From JAWVFM01 sp038237625 (lineage in GTDB: Bacteria > Actinomycetota > Thermoleophilia > Solirubrobacterales > 70-9): a DNA stretch of 64,000 nucleotides. This document shows, piece by piece, positions 12,576-19,961 of the stretch. Both the position numbers and the translations under genes were made by a program. The stretch is taken from the NCBI GenBank assembly GCA_038237625.1, contig JBBRYM010000012.1, positions 31,620 through 95,619 on the forward strand, written 5' to 3'. The notes under the pieces were generated by a model that made no database searches, had not been told where the DNA came from, and saw nothing but the letters and a program-made list of their open reading frames with translations. How positions within the stretch are numbered: the stretch's first letter is position 1; each line of letters starts with the position of its first letter.

Positions 12576-13790
12576 TCACTCCTCGAATTCGCGTGGCTCG
12601 GGTTCATGCTCGCGGGCTCGTGCGACGAAGAGCTCGACGGGCTGCGGAAAGCCCTTCAGCTCGACCTCGCCGATTGGGTCGAACCGAATGTATCCCGAGG
12701 TCCCGACCGCGTCCGCCACCGCCGCTGTGACCAGGACCTCTCCGCCGAGCGCACGGGCCACGACGCGATGAGTCAGGTTGACCTCGCCGCCGAAATAGTC
12801 GGCGTCGCGATAGACGGCACGGCCGTAGTGCAGGCCGACGCGCGGCTGGGGACGGGAGGGGAACAGCGCGAGGAAGCCGACCGCCCACTCGGTCAACGTG
12901 ATCGGGTCGGGCGAGACGATCATCACCTCGTCGCCGATCGTCTTCACAATCGACGCCTCGACCGGGAGCGTGGCTTCCACGGTTTCGACGAAGCGCTCGA
13001 CGAGATCCAGCGCTTCCTCGTCGCCCTCCTCCTCGGTGTAACGGGTGAAGCCGGTGAGATCGACAAAGCAAAACGCCATCTGGACCCGCCCGAGCTGGCG
13101 CGATCCGGCAAGCTCGGCCTCCATGTGGCCGACCACGTCCTGCTCGATGAAAAACCGCAGATAACGCGTGTGGACGTATTCCATGAGCGGAGACGAGAGC
13201 GGCAGGACCGTCTTGACCAGGTCCTCCATCTGCTCGGAGATCTCCGGAGCCGACGCGCCCCCGCGGATCAGCGGCTCGTGCACGTATAAATGGAGCAGCC
13301 GCACCTCGGCGTCGGCGATCCTGCGAATGGACTGCGCGTAGACGCGGACCAACTGCAGGAGCGCCACCAGAGGGATGCCCGCGGAGAGGCTTTCGCCGAT
13401 CCGCTCCATCGCCTCAGCGTCCTGGCTCGTCAGCTTCCGCTCGCGGGTCGTCGGCGTTCCGAGCAGCTGCATGAAGCGCTCGACGAGCGCCTCCTCCATC
13501 CCGGCCGACTCCGCGACCTCGGCAGGGGTGTAGTCGCGGCCAGTCGCAGGCAGGAGGTCCTCGATGAAGCCGAAGGAGAGCCTCCCCTCGCGGCCCGCGG
13601 CCCGAAGCTCCTCGAGGGTATGCCCGCGCTCGCGCATGCGCGCCACCACCCGGGCCTGAACCGCAGCCGCACGAGTCCAGTTGCCACGACGCAGCTGGAT
13701 CACGCCCGCGCGCGCCCAGCGCTGAAGCGTGGAGGTGGAGACCCCCGCGAGCTCCGCGGCCTCCTGAAGCGAAATTGCCTCTTCGGCCAA
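12576..13790 (-). CDS. Class III adenylate cyclase with N-terminal MerR-type helix-turn-helix
   Basis: 404-aa soluble protein. Residues 5-60 form a MerR-like helix-turn-helix (A-A-E-L-A-G-V-S-T-S-T-L-Q-R-W-A-R-A-G-V-I). A helical middle region covers about 75-225. The C-terminal cyclase domain keeps every canonical residue: metal aspartates D244 and D287, adenine-specifying K283 and D331, and the N338/R342 transition-state pair. It should therefore make cAMP from ATP. The fusion implies a protein that both binds DNA and makes cAMP, or a domain reused for sensing. The start is a TTG at 13790 without a clear ribosome site, so the exact start is uncertain. A 332-base hairpin-rich region precedes it. 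Confidence 0.88.
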   Translation of the reverse strand: MAEEAISLQEAAELAGVSTSTLQRWARAGVIQLRRGNWTRAAAVQARVVARMRERGHTLEELRAAGREGRLSFGFIEDLLPATGRDYTPAEVAESAGMEEALVERFMQLLGTPTTRERKLTSQDAEAMERIGESLSAGIPLVALLQLVRVYAQSIRRIADAEVRLLHLYVHEPLIRGGASAPEISEQMEDLVKTVLPLSSPLMEYVHTRYLRFFIEQDVVGHMEAELAGSRQLGRVQMAFCFVDLTGFTRYTEEEGDEEALDLVERFVETVEATLPVEASIVKTIGDEVMIVSPDPITLTEWAVGFLALFPSRPQPRVGLHYGRAVYRDADYFGGEVNLTHRVVARALGGEVLVTAAVADAVGTSGYIRFDPIGEVELKGFPQPVELFVARAREHEPEPREFEE

Positions 13791-13800
13791 GGGGGTGATT

Positions 13801-14112
13801 TTAGTTGGGGTCGACTAACGACCCAGGGGAGTGGTTCTCCCTGGAATTACTTGCGGACGGCTTCGCCGCCCTTACACGCTGCTTTCGGACCTAAAGGTCC
13901 TCAGCTCATAAATGGAGCGACGGGGTCGGGCCCCGTCGCTCGGCGGGCTGTCGGCCCGCACCGTCGGCCTTCGGCGCCTTTGGCGCCTCGCGCTCCGGCC
14001 GTCGCCCCAGTCGCCGAAGGGCGGATGGCCGGCCCACTCTGGCCTTGAATTTCTCCGAGTGCCAGCCTACGCCCGGGCGCAGCCCCCGTCAAGCCCCACC
14101 GGGGACGGTCCC
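13801..14112. other. Non-coding region with an array of hairpins (13791-14122 holds no gene)
   Basis: In 332 bases without a credible gene I count at least six stems: GGGTCG/CGACCC (13808-13824), CCAGGG/CCCTGG (13823-13844), GGACC/GGTCC around TAAA, a 10-bp stem AGCGACGGGG/CCCCGTCGCT (13916-13940), GCGGGC/GCCCGC (13943-13959), and GGCGCC-TTT-GGCGCC. A GGGAC-G-GTCCC palindrome lies at 14102-14112. All can form on either strand. It could be a long leader of the cyclase gene, a tail of the SCP2 operon, or a free-standing RNA. It does not match tmRNA, RNase P or SRP RNA as I know them. Confidence 0.45.
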
Positions 14113-14122
14113 TCAGGGCCCG

Positions 14123-14572
14123 TCACTCGACGGCGAGCTCGGGGCTCTCCTCGCGAACGGCGGCCCTGTAGGGATCGACGAGCAACCGCAGTGCCGGTAT
14201 GTAAAGCAGCGTGAATCGGGGATCCCCGTCCACCCTCACGCGACCCCTCGCAACTGCGATCGCAAGGCTCTCGCGACCCTGGAGGAAGCGATTGGCGATC
14301 TCCGAATCCAGGCGCATCACCAGCCGCGGGTTCCACCCGTCCGAGTCCTCGAATCCCCACCGGATGTGGCGCTCGCCGCTTGGAACGCTCGCGACGTTGA
14401 GAACGCAGGCCACGTCGGGGATCTCGAATCGGATGCGGATACCGCTGGCCCGCATCAGCGCGCCGGAGCGCTCGTCGCCGTCGAGCTTGCGAAGAGCCAG
14501 GTCGAGAATCCGCGCGAACTGAGCGGAGCTGGAATACACCTGCGCCCGCCTGGCTTCCTTGATGGCCGTCAC
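14123..14572 (-). CDS. SCP2 sterol-binding-domain-like protein
   Basis: 149-aa soluble protein. A helical start is followed by a strand-rich core (R-I-R-F-E-I-P, then L-V-M-R-L-D-S-E-I-A-N-R-F-L-Q-G). The closing pattern G-R-V-R-V-D-G-D-P is typical of SCP2-like lipid-binding folds. The assignment rests on this general pattern and is moderate. The GTG at 14572 has AGAGGA directly against it. It is the last gene of a minus-strand set with a PlsC-like protein and two coiled-coil proteins, which suggests lipid handling. Confidence 0.65.
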   Translation of the reverse strand: MTAIKEARRAQVYSSSAQFARILDLALRKLDGDERSGALMRASGIRIRFEIPDVACVLNVASVPSGERHIRWGFEDSDGWNPRLVMRLDSEIANRFLQGRESLAIAVARGRVRVDGDPRFTLLYIPALRLLVDPYRAAVREESPELAVE

Positions 14573-14624
14573 TCCTCTTGCTCCCGTCTCGGAGTGTATT
14601 TCCCGAAACCGCCAGGAGATCCGG

Positions 14625-15605
14625 TTACCAGTAGGCCGGGCCCCGCTTGGCGACGTTCTCGCCGAGCCTGGCCTGCAGGGTCGTGCGGACGCTCTCGGCC
14701 ACATCGATCAGGGTCAATCGGTCGCCCGCGGCCTCGGGGCCCAGGCCAGCCAAGTCGACCGGCTCGCAGAACTCGATGCGCCATTTGGAGGGCATCGGAA
14801 CCAGGCCGAGTGGCCCCAGCCAGGGGAACGTCGGAGTGATCGGCACGTGCGGAGCGCCGGTGAGCCGCGCAAGCCGCTTGCTCTCACCGAGCTTCGGATA
14901 GATCTCCTCGGCGCCCACGATCGCGACCGGGATGATCGGTGCCCCCGCTTCCAGCGCCGTCTCGACAAAGCTTCCGCGACCAAACGAGCGCAGGCGATAG
15001 CGCTCCGAGAACGGCTTCACCGCACCGCGGCCGACCTCGGGGTGGATGATCAGGATCTCATCGCGGCGAAGCAAGCGCCGGGCGAGCGCCGGCGCGGCCC
15101 CGACGCCCCCGAGCCGGCGCACGAGCGTCGAGATCAGCGGCAGCGACAGGAGCCAGTCCGACACCTGAAACCGCGGCCAGCGCGGCAGCGGATGGCCCTT
15201 CATCAGCGCAACCGACACCATCGCCGCATCGAACGGCAAGAGCGAACCCGAGTCGTTCGCCACAAGCAGCGCGCGGCCGTGCGCCGGAACGTTGGCGGCT
15301 CCCTCTGCCTCGATCCGCCACCAGAACCTGTAGAGCAGGTCGGCGAACGGGTATGCGGCCTCGGCGTAGGCCTCGTCGAACCCCCAGGGATCGGGCCTCG
15401 ACTCCTCCGTGGCGGCGCGCACGAGGGCCTCGACCGCGTCGCGCAGGCCGGCGGGCAGGGTCGCGGCGGCAGCGTCGGTTGCGGAAGCGGGGCCCAGGCC
15501 ATCTTCGATGCCGACGCGGACGTCCTTGATGAAGTCGGCGAGCAGCTCGGCGGCGGCGACGTGCTGTTCGCCGGGGGGGTCGCCCACCGGCGGCTTGGTA
15601 ACCAT
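14625..15605 (-). CDS. PlsC-family (lysophospholipid acyltransferase-like) protein with altered catalytic motif
   Basis: 326 aa. The acyltransferase fold is clear from about residue 90: L-L-V-A-N-D-S-G-S-L-L-P-F-D (residues 113-126), R-R-D-E-I-L-I-I-H-P-E-V-G-R-G (180-194), then K-P-F-S-E-R-Y-R and a P-I-I-P-V-A-I-V-G-A-E-E strand. In active relatives the first motif begins N-H and the third is P-E-G. Here position 118 is Asp instead of the catalytic His, and position 191 is Val instead of Gly. The protein may be inactive or use other chemistry. It starts 3 bases after the upstream gene's stop, so it is co-transcribed with the phasin-like genes. Confidence 0.85.
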   Translation of the reverse strand: MVTKPPVGDPPGEQHVAAAELLADFIKDVRVGIEDGLGPASATDAAAATLPAGLRDAVEALVRAATEESRPDPWGFDEAYAEAAYPFADLLYRFWWRIEAEGAANVPAHGRALLVANDSGSLLPFDAAMVSVALMKGHPLPRWPRFQVSDWLLSLPLISTLVRRLGGVGAAPALARRLLRRDEILIIHPEVGRGAVKPFSERYRLRSFGRGSFVETALEAGAPIIPVAIVGAEEIYPKLGESKRLARLTGAPHVPITPTFPWLGPLGLVPMPSKWRIEFCEPVDLAGLGPEAAGDRLTLIDVAESVRTTLQARLGENVAKRGPAYW

Positions 15606-15607
15606 GT

Positions 15608-15979
15608 CTAACCCTCAGGCTTAGACTTAGATTCGGTCCCCAGCAGCTCCTCGATGGACGCCAGCCTGCGCTCCAAGACCTCGAGGCGCTTGGCGATCTC
15701 TCCGCGAGCCTCCTGACCACGGCGCTCGATGGCGGCCCCCGCCTCCTGGCCCCGCCTGGTCAGCTCCGCGCCGGCCTCCTGGCCGCGGCGGGTCACCTCG
15801 TCCCGCGCCTCGCGGCCGCGGCGAACGATCTCGTCGAGGAGCTCGGCCCTACGCCCGCCCGCAATCGCGCTGGAGCCGGCCTTCGCGGAGCGCTCAGCCG
15901 CCGCGAGCGTGCTCTCGATCGCGCTGCGAAGCGTTTCGCCCAGGCCTCGCTCGGAGGCCGTGGGTTCAGGGCGGTTCAC
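15608..15979 (-). CDS. Coiled-coil, phasin-like protein with 11-residue repeats
   Basis: 123 aa, highly charged and helical. Residues about 55-95 hold repeated 11-residue units with the shared core R-R-G-Q-E-A (TRRGQEAGAE, TRRGQEAGAA, ERRGQEARGE). A leucine-rich coiled coil (L-E-V-L-E-R-R-L-A-S-I-E-E-L-L) follows. Such 11-mer amphipathic repeats occur in lipid-surface and granule-coating proteins, so binding to lipid or polyhydroxyalkanoate surfaces is a reasonable inference. The GTG start overlaps the preceding stop as GTGA. Confidence 0.75.
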   Translation of the reverse strand: MNRPEPTASERGLGETLRSAIESTLAAAERSAKAGSSAIAGGRRAELLDEIVRRGREARDEVTRRGQEAGAELTRRGQEAGAAIERRGQEARGEIAKRLEVLERRLASIEELLGTESKSKPEG

Positions 15980-16272
15980 GCCTCGCGCGCGGCTCGAAGG
16001 GCGGCCACGTCGTCGGCGATGTCGTCAAGGCGATCCTCCACGGCCTCGAGGCGGTCCGAAAGCGAGCGCAGGCGCCGGGCCAGCCGCTCGACGTCCGCGC
16101 TCGAAGCGATGTTGAGGGCGCCCATGGCGCTGCGCTGGGCCTGGACGGCACGCTCGCCCGCGCCGACGGCACGCCCGAGGGCCGAGCCCAGAAGCGGATT
16201 CTCGAGGAGCGCCTGAGCCAGCTCGGAGATGGCCTCTTCGCCGCGGGCGCGGATGCCGGAGTCTTCAGTCAT
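15976..16272 (-). CDS. Small coiled-coil, phasin-like protein
   Basis: 98 aa from the ATG at 16272. The N-terminal half has a hydrophobic helix (L-A-Q-A-L-L-E-N-P-L-L-G-S-A-L-G-R). The C-terminal half is a clear heptad coiled coil (A-R-R-L-R-S-L-S-D-R-L-E-A-V-E-D-R-L). It resembles the PhaF/phasin type in pattern only. It is the first gene of the four-gene set ending at 14123. Frames extending upstream to 16509 have no support. Confidence 0.75.
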   Translation of the reverse strand: MTEDSGIRARGEEAISELAQALLENPLLGSALGRAVGAGERAVQAQRSAMGALNIASSADVERLARRLRSLSDRLEAVEDRLDDIADDVAALRAAREA

Positions 16273-16413
16273 AGGGTTGTTGAGCACGAGGCGGCTGGAT
16301 GGCGAGGTTAGCGGGTAAAGCAGGGTACGCAGGCTGCCGATGGGACTCGTAGGCACGATCGACGCCTGCGCCGCGGCCAATCGGTCGAGTACGCTCAGAG
16401 CACCGGTTCTACA

Positions 16414-16442
16414 TTGCAAACCGCCTGGAGAACAAGTAGGTT
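16414..16442 (+). promoter_or_regulatory. Candidate sigma-70-type promoter for the secreted wall-hydrolase gene
   Basis: TTGCAA (16414-16419) and TAGGTT (16437-16442) are spaced by 17 bases. The predicted start near 16449 would give a leader of about 60 bases before the ATG at 16510. The rest of the 237-base divergent gap (16273-16509) shows nothing else I can name. Confidence 0.4.
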
Positions 16443-16462
16443 TCGCATGGTCCAGTGGAGAT

Positions 16463-16488
16463 CGCCTCGCGGCCATGCTCGCGAGGCG
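16463..16488 (+). other. Leader hairpin before the wall-hydrolase gene
   Basis: Perfect 9-bp stem CGCCTCGCG/CGCGAGGCG with an 8-base loop, ending 21 bases before the start codon. It may modulate translation or mRNA stability. It does not look like a c-di-AMP (ydaO-type) riboswitch, although such switches often precede wall-hydrolase genes. Confidence 0.4.
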
Positions 16489-16509
16489 CTTGTGACGCCG
16501 TAGAAGCAA

Positions 16510-19044
16510 ATGGGACGCTCAGGAAGAAAGCTCTTCGTCATCGCGGCAATCGCCGTGATCGCAGCCGCGATCGCAGCCGCCGTCGCCAGCGCCTCCTCCG
16601 TCATCACCACCGATTCAAGCGGGGTGTCGGTCAATCTTCCCAGCGGGCAGAGCCTGCCGCCCATCGGCTCCCTCCCGCAGTGCTCGAACCTGCGCGACGA
16701 CGATGGCGACGGGCTCACCGACCTCGCCGATCCCGACTGCACCGGGCCGCTCGACCCAAGCGAGGCGGGGGCGCCCCCGCCTCGCAGCGGCGGCGGCCCC
16801 ACCGGCCCGACGGGCCCGACCGGCCCGACGGGCTCGACGGGCTCGACCGGCGTTCATCCGGGCGGCGGCGGCCAGACCCGTGGAGGCGGCTCGACCGGTG
16901 GCACCGTCGGCGGCGGCGGCCAGGGCAATGGCGTCCCGCCCGTCTCCAACCCCACCGGCGGCGGCGGGTCAACTCACAGCGCCGGCGGTCACGCCAACAC
17001 GAGTCCGAACGCACCCATGCCCCCATCCGCCCCTCGCACGCCCAACGGCGTCCCGACCAACTCGAACCCTGGCCTGACGATTGCCAACCTCGGCCCCGCT
17101 CCGCTGGGCGTCCCCGACTTCGTCATCTCCCAGTTCTCGATACCGCCGTTCCTGTTGCCGATCTACCAGGCCTGCGGCACTCAGTACGGGATCCCGTGGG
17201 AGGTCCTTGCGTCCATCAACCGCATCGAGACCGCATTCGGCACCAATCTCAACGTGTCCACTGCGGGCGCGGTTGGCTGGATGCAGTTCATCCCGTCGAC
17301 CTGGAAGGCATACGGCGTCGACGCCAACGGCGACGGCCGGGCCGATCCCTACAACCCGGTTGACGCCATCTGCGCCGCTGCCCGGTACCTGCGCGCTGCG
17401 GGCGGCAACACCGACATCCAGCGTGCGATCTTCGCCTACAACCACGCGTCCTGGTACGTGGATGAGGTTGTCCTCTACGCCAAGCAGTACGGCAACCTCC
17501 CCGAAGACCTCGTGGGCTCGCTGACTGGGCTCACCGAGGGCGACCGGTTCCCAGTGGCCGCCAAGTCCCGCTACGCGGACGACCTCGCCGAGCGTCAGGC
17601 CGCCCGCCGGGCGAAGCCGCGCCGTGGCGTCACCGGCAACGTCGCCGACGTGGTCTCGAGCTCGCCGACCCGCCACGGGATCAACATCTACTCGCGCGCC
17701 GGCGCCCCGGTCGTTGCCGTGAACGACGGAACGATCAAGGACGTCGGCCACTCCAAGCGACTCGGTAACTACGTCATCCTCGCGGACGCCTACGGCAACC
17801 GCTTCACATACGCTCAGCTCGGCCAGGTCTCGAAGGTCTACCCGGTGCCGAAGCAGCGCAGGCTCACTGCCGCCGACTTCAAGCTCGTGAAGCCCACGGG
17901 CGACAACGCCCCCAAGGCGCCCGCGAGCGCAGGCTCCAACGGCGTCGCGTCGGGACCAAAGGCGGCGAGCAAGGCCGGAACCATCAAGGTGAAGTCGAAG
18001 CCGAAGGCCCGCGCGCCGCGCAACACCGAGGACCTCCGGCGCCGGCTCTACGCGCTGCCCCAGCGCCGGCACAACGTCGATCGCGCCGGGCTGTCCGGCC
18101 AGCTCGACAGCCTTCCCGGCAACGGCCCGAAGTTCCAGTCGATCCAGGCCTACCGCGGCGACGTCCTTCGCTACAACCGCAAGACGATGGACCTGCGCAG
18201 CCTTCGCAAGGGCTCACAGGTCGTCGCCGGCACCGTGCTCGGCCGCATCGGCAAGGCGACAACTCTCGCGCCGCACCTCAACTTCGCGATTCGCCCGGCC
18301 GGCAAGGGCGCACCCAGCATCGACCCCAAGCCGATCTTGGACGGCTGGAAGCTCCTCGAGGACACCGCGATCTACCGCGCCGCCGGGCGCAACCCCTTCA
18401 CCGCGACCAGCATCACGCAGGCCCTGCTGGCTTCCAAGCAGCAACTCGAGCGCCAGGTGCTGGCCGATCCGCGCCTGTCGATCTACGAGTGCGGGCGACA
18501 GGACGTGCAGACCGGCCAGATCGACCGCCGCATCCTCGCGGCCATGGAATACCTGGCCGACAACGGCTTCCGCCTCACGATCACCGCCCTTCGGTGCGGC
18601 CACTCCAAGTACACGACCTCCGGCTATGTGTCCGAGCACTACTACGGCGACGCCATGGACATCGCCCAGGTCAACGGCATCCCGATGGTCGGAAACCAGG
18701 GGCCGGGGACGATCACCGAGGCCGTCATCAAGACGCTGCTTGCCCTCCAGGGCAACATGGCGCCCCACCAGGTCATCTCGCTGATGGACCTCGGCGGGCC
18801 TTCTTTCTCCCTCGCCGACCATTACGACCACATTCACGTCGGCTACGCGCCCGTGCCGGGTGACGTCGGCTACGGCGCGAACGCATCGCAGTCCACGTCG
18901 CGCGAGTTCAACTCTCTTCTCAAGCCGGGCCAGTGGAAGCGCCTGATCGGGCGCATCGCCAAGATCCGCAACCCGAAGGTGCCGACCAAGCCCTCGCGCT
19001 TCTCGCTCGAGACGTCGAGCAAGACGTCCCGCGCAGGCGACTGA
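16510..19044 (+). CDS. Secreted multidomain cell-wall enzyme: lytic transglycosylase + degenerate LytM + M15-like peptidase
   Basis: 844 aa. The signal or anchor helix is at 8-29. Residues 85-190 are low-complexity, with a collagen-like G-P-T run at about 96-107. A lytic transglycosylase (SLT) domain covers about 215-330 with catalytic Glu240 in N-R-I-E-T. A LytM/M23-like domain is split: 385-445 and 545-600 flank a basic insertion. Its zinc set is broken (H389 kept, expected Asp is Asn392, final H-x-H is H589-L-N591). Residues 655-785 resemble an M15 D,D-carboxypeptidase: S-E-H710-Y-Y-G-D-A-M-D717, then H-Y-D-H-I-H ending at 776. It should cut peptidoglycan glycan and perhaps peptide bonds outside the membrane. 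Confidence 0.9.
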   Translation: MGRSGRKLFVIAAIAVIAAAIAAAVASASSVITTDSSGVSVNLPSGQSLPPIGSLPQCSNLRDDDGDGLTDLADPDCTGPLDPSEAGAPPPRSGGGPTGPTGPTGPTGSTGSTGVHPGGGGQTRGGGSTGGTVGGGGQGNGVPPVSNPTGGGGSTHSAGGHANTSPNAPMPPSAPRTPNGVPTNSNPGLTIANLGPAPLGVPDFVISQFSIPPFLLPIYQACGTQYGIPWEVLASINRIETAFGTNLNVSTAGAVGWMQFIPSTWKAYGVDANGDGRADPYNPVDAICAAARYLRAAGGNTDIQRAIFAYNHASWYVDEVVLYAKQYGNLPEDLVGSLTGLTEGDRFPVAAKSRYADDLAERQAARRAKPRRGVTGNVADVVSSSPTRHGINIYSRAGAPVVAVNDGTIKDVGHSKRLGNYVILADAYGNRFTYAQLGQVSKVYPVPKQRRLTAADFKLVKPTGDNAPKAPASAGSNGVASGPKAASKAGTIKVKSKPKARAPRNTEDLRRRLYALPQRRHNVDRAGLSGQLDSLPGNGPKFQSIQAYRGDVLRYNRKTMDLRSLRKGSQVVAGTVLGRIGKATTLAPHLNFAIRPAGKGAPSIDPKPILDGWKLLEDTAIYRAAGRNPFTATSITQALLASKQQLERQVLADPRLSIYECGRQDVQTGQIDRRILAAMEYLADNGFRLTITALRCGHSKYTTSGYVSEHYYGDAMDIAQVNGIPMVGNQGPGTITEAVIKTLLALQGNMAPHQVISLMDLGGPSFSLADHYDHIHVGYAPVPGDVGYGANASQSTSREFNSLLKPGQWKRLIGRIAKIRNPKVPTKPSRFSLETSSKTSRAGD

Positions 19045-19060
19045 CGAATCCGGAGGGCGC

Positions 19061-19915
19061 GTGGGCGCGCCGATTCTCCCCTTCGTCCAACTCGACTTGA
19101 CCAGCCGCTACGGGCTGGCCGTAGGCCGCTACCCAGTCCGCCCACCGGGCGGGGCGGACGGCGAGCCGATCGGAGTTCTCGTGGTGGAGGCGCTCGACGC
19201 GCCCATCGGCCGCCCGCAGCGACGGCGCCGCGCGCGCCAAAAGCCGCTCGAGGCGGACGGCGCCGCACCGTCGGTCGAGATCTCCCGCTTGACCGTCGCG
19301 TGGGCCAGGCCATTCGAGGAGGAGCTCGACGCGGGTGCCTGGCTCGCGGGGGTTGAGAAGGACCCGGAGGCCCTCGACAGGGAGGTCGCCGACGGCGTGC
19401 GCGTCATCAACCGCGCTCTGCACGCCCAGCGAGCCGCCGCCCAGGACTCGTTCGTCCCCGATGTCTCGCCGGAGCGTGCGCTCGCGGTCCGCGTGGGCTA
19501 CGGCAACGGCGACGCGCTCGCCGGCGGCGAGTTCTCGAAGGCGCTCGAGGTGCCACCGTCGGAGAAGCGCGAGCGTCGCGTTGACGCGCTGCGCCCGCAG
19601 GAACGAGTGGCTCGGGCGCTTGGGGGGCACGACAGCGTCAGCGCGCACGAGACGCATTTGCTGCGAGCGCGGGCCGACTTCGATGCGGGGAGATTGCGGG
19701 AGGCAGTGGTGGAGCTCGATGCGGCGGTGCGGGCGCTGGCGGCGGCCCCGCGAAGCCCAAGCGTCGAGGAGGACGAGGACCTGGCGACGCTCGAGGGCGA
19801 GTCTCAGGCTCTGGCGCAAGCGGCGCACGGAAAGACGATGACCGAGGATGAGCTCGAACGGATGCTGCGCGTCGCCGAGCGCGTGGTGCGCCGCCGGCGA
19901 ATATTGGGCGGCTGA
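19061..19915 (+). CDS. Conserved protein of unknown function (284 aa)
   Basis: I do not recognise the family. The start is a GTG with CGGAGGG six bases upstream. The N-terminal 80 residues look strand-rich, with an arginine-rich stretch (R-R-R-R-A-R). The middle and C-terminal parts are helical and charged, with possible TPR-like helices (L-R-A-R-A-D-F-D-A-G-R-L-R-E-A-V-V-E-L). No signal peptide or membrane segment is seen. It starts 16 bases after the secreted wall enzyme on the same strand, so it is probably co-transcribed. Confidence 0.75.
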   Translation: MGAPILPFVQLDLTSRYGLAVGRYPVRPPGGADGEPIGVLVVEALDAPIGRPQRRRRARQKPLEADGAAPSVEISRLTVAWARPFEEELDAGAWLAGVEKDPEALDREVADGVRVINRALHAQRAAAQDSFVPDVSPERALAVRVGYGNGDALAGGEFSKALEVPPSEKRERRVDALRPQERVARALGGHDSVSAHETHLLRARADFDAGRLREAVVELDAAVRALAAAPRSPSVEEDEDLATLEGESQALAQAAHGKTMTEDELERMLRVAERVVRRRRILGG

Positions 19916-19928
19916 GAAGGTTGTGCAC

Positions 19929-19952
19929 TCAACGTCGCTATGGCGACGTTGA
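19929..19952. terminator. Bidirectional terminator hairpin between convergent genes
   Basis: A perfect 10-bp stem TCAACGTCGC/GCGACGTTGA with a TATG loop lies in the 46-base gap between two convergent genes. It can form on both transcripts. Confidence 0.7.
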
Positions 19953-19961
19953 CGGGACAAG

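Noticed and set aside
13912..14214. Possible 100-aa gene in the hairpin region
   Set aside because: Its codons read through stems and it is arginine/proline-rich with no start signal; overlaps the SCP2-like gene.
16273..16509. c-di-AMP (ydaO-type) riboswitch before the wall-hydrolase gene
   Set aside because: Such switches often precede these genes, but I could not find the conserved core; only a simple hairpin is visible.
16795..16860. Tandem repeat in DNA resembling a minisatellite
   Set aside because: It simply encodes the Gly-Pro-Thr linker of the secreted enzyme.
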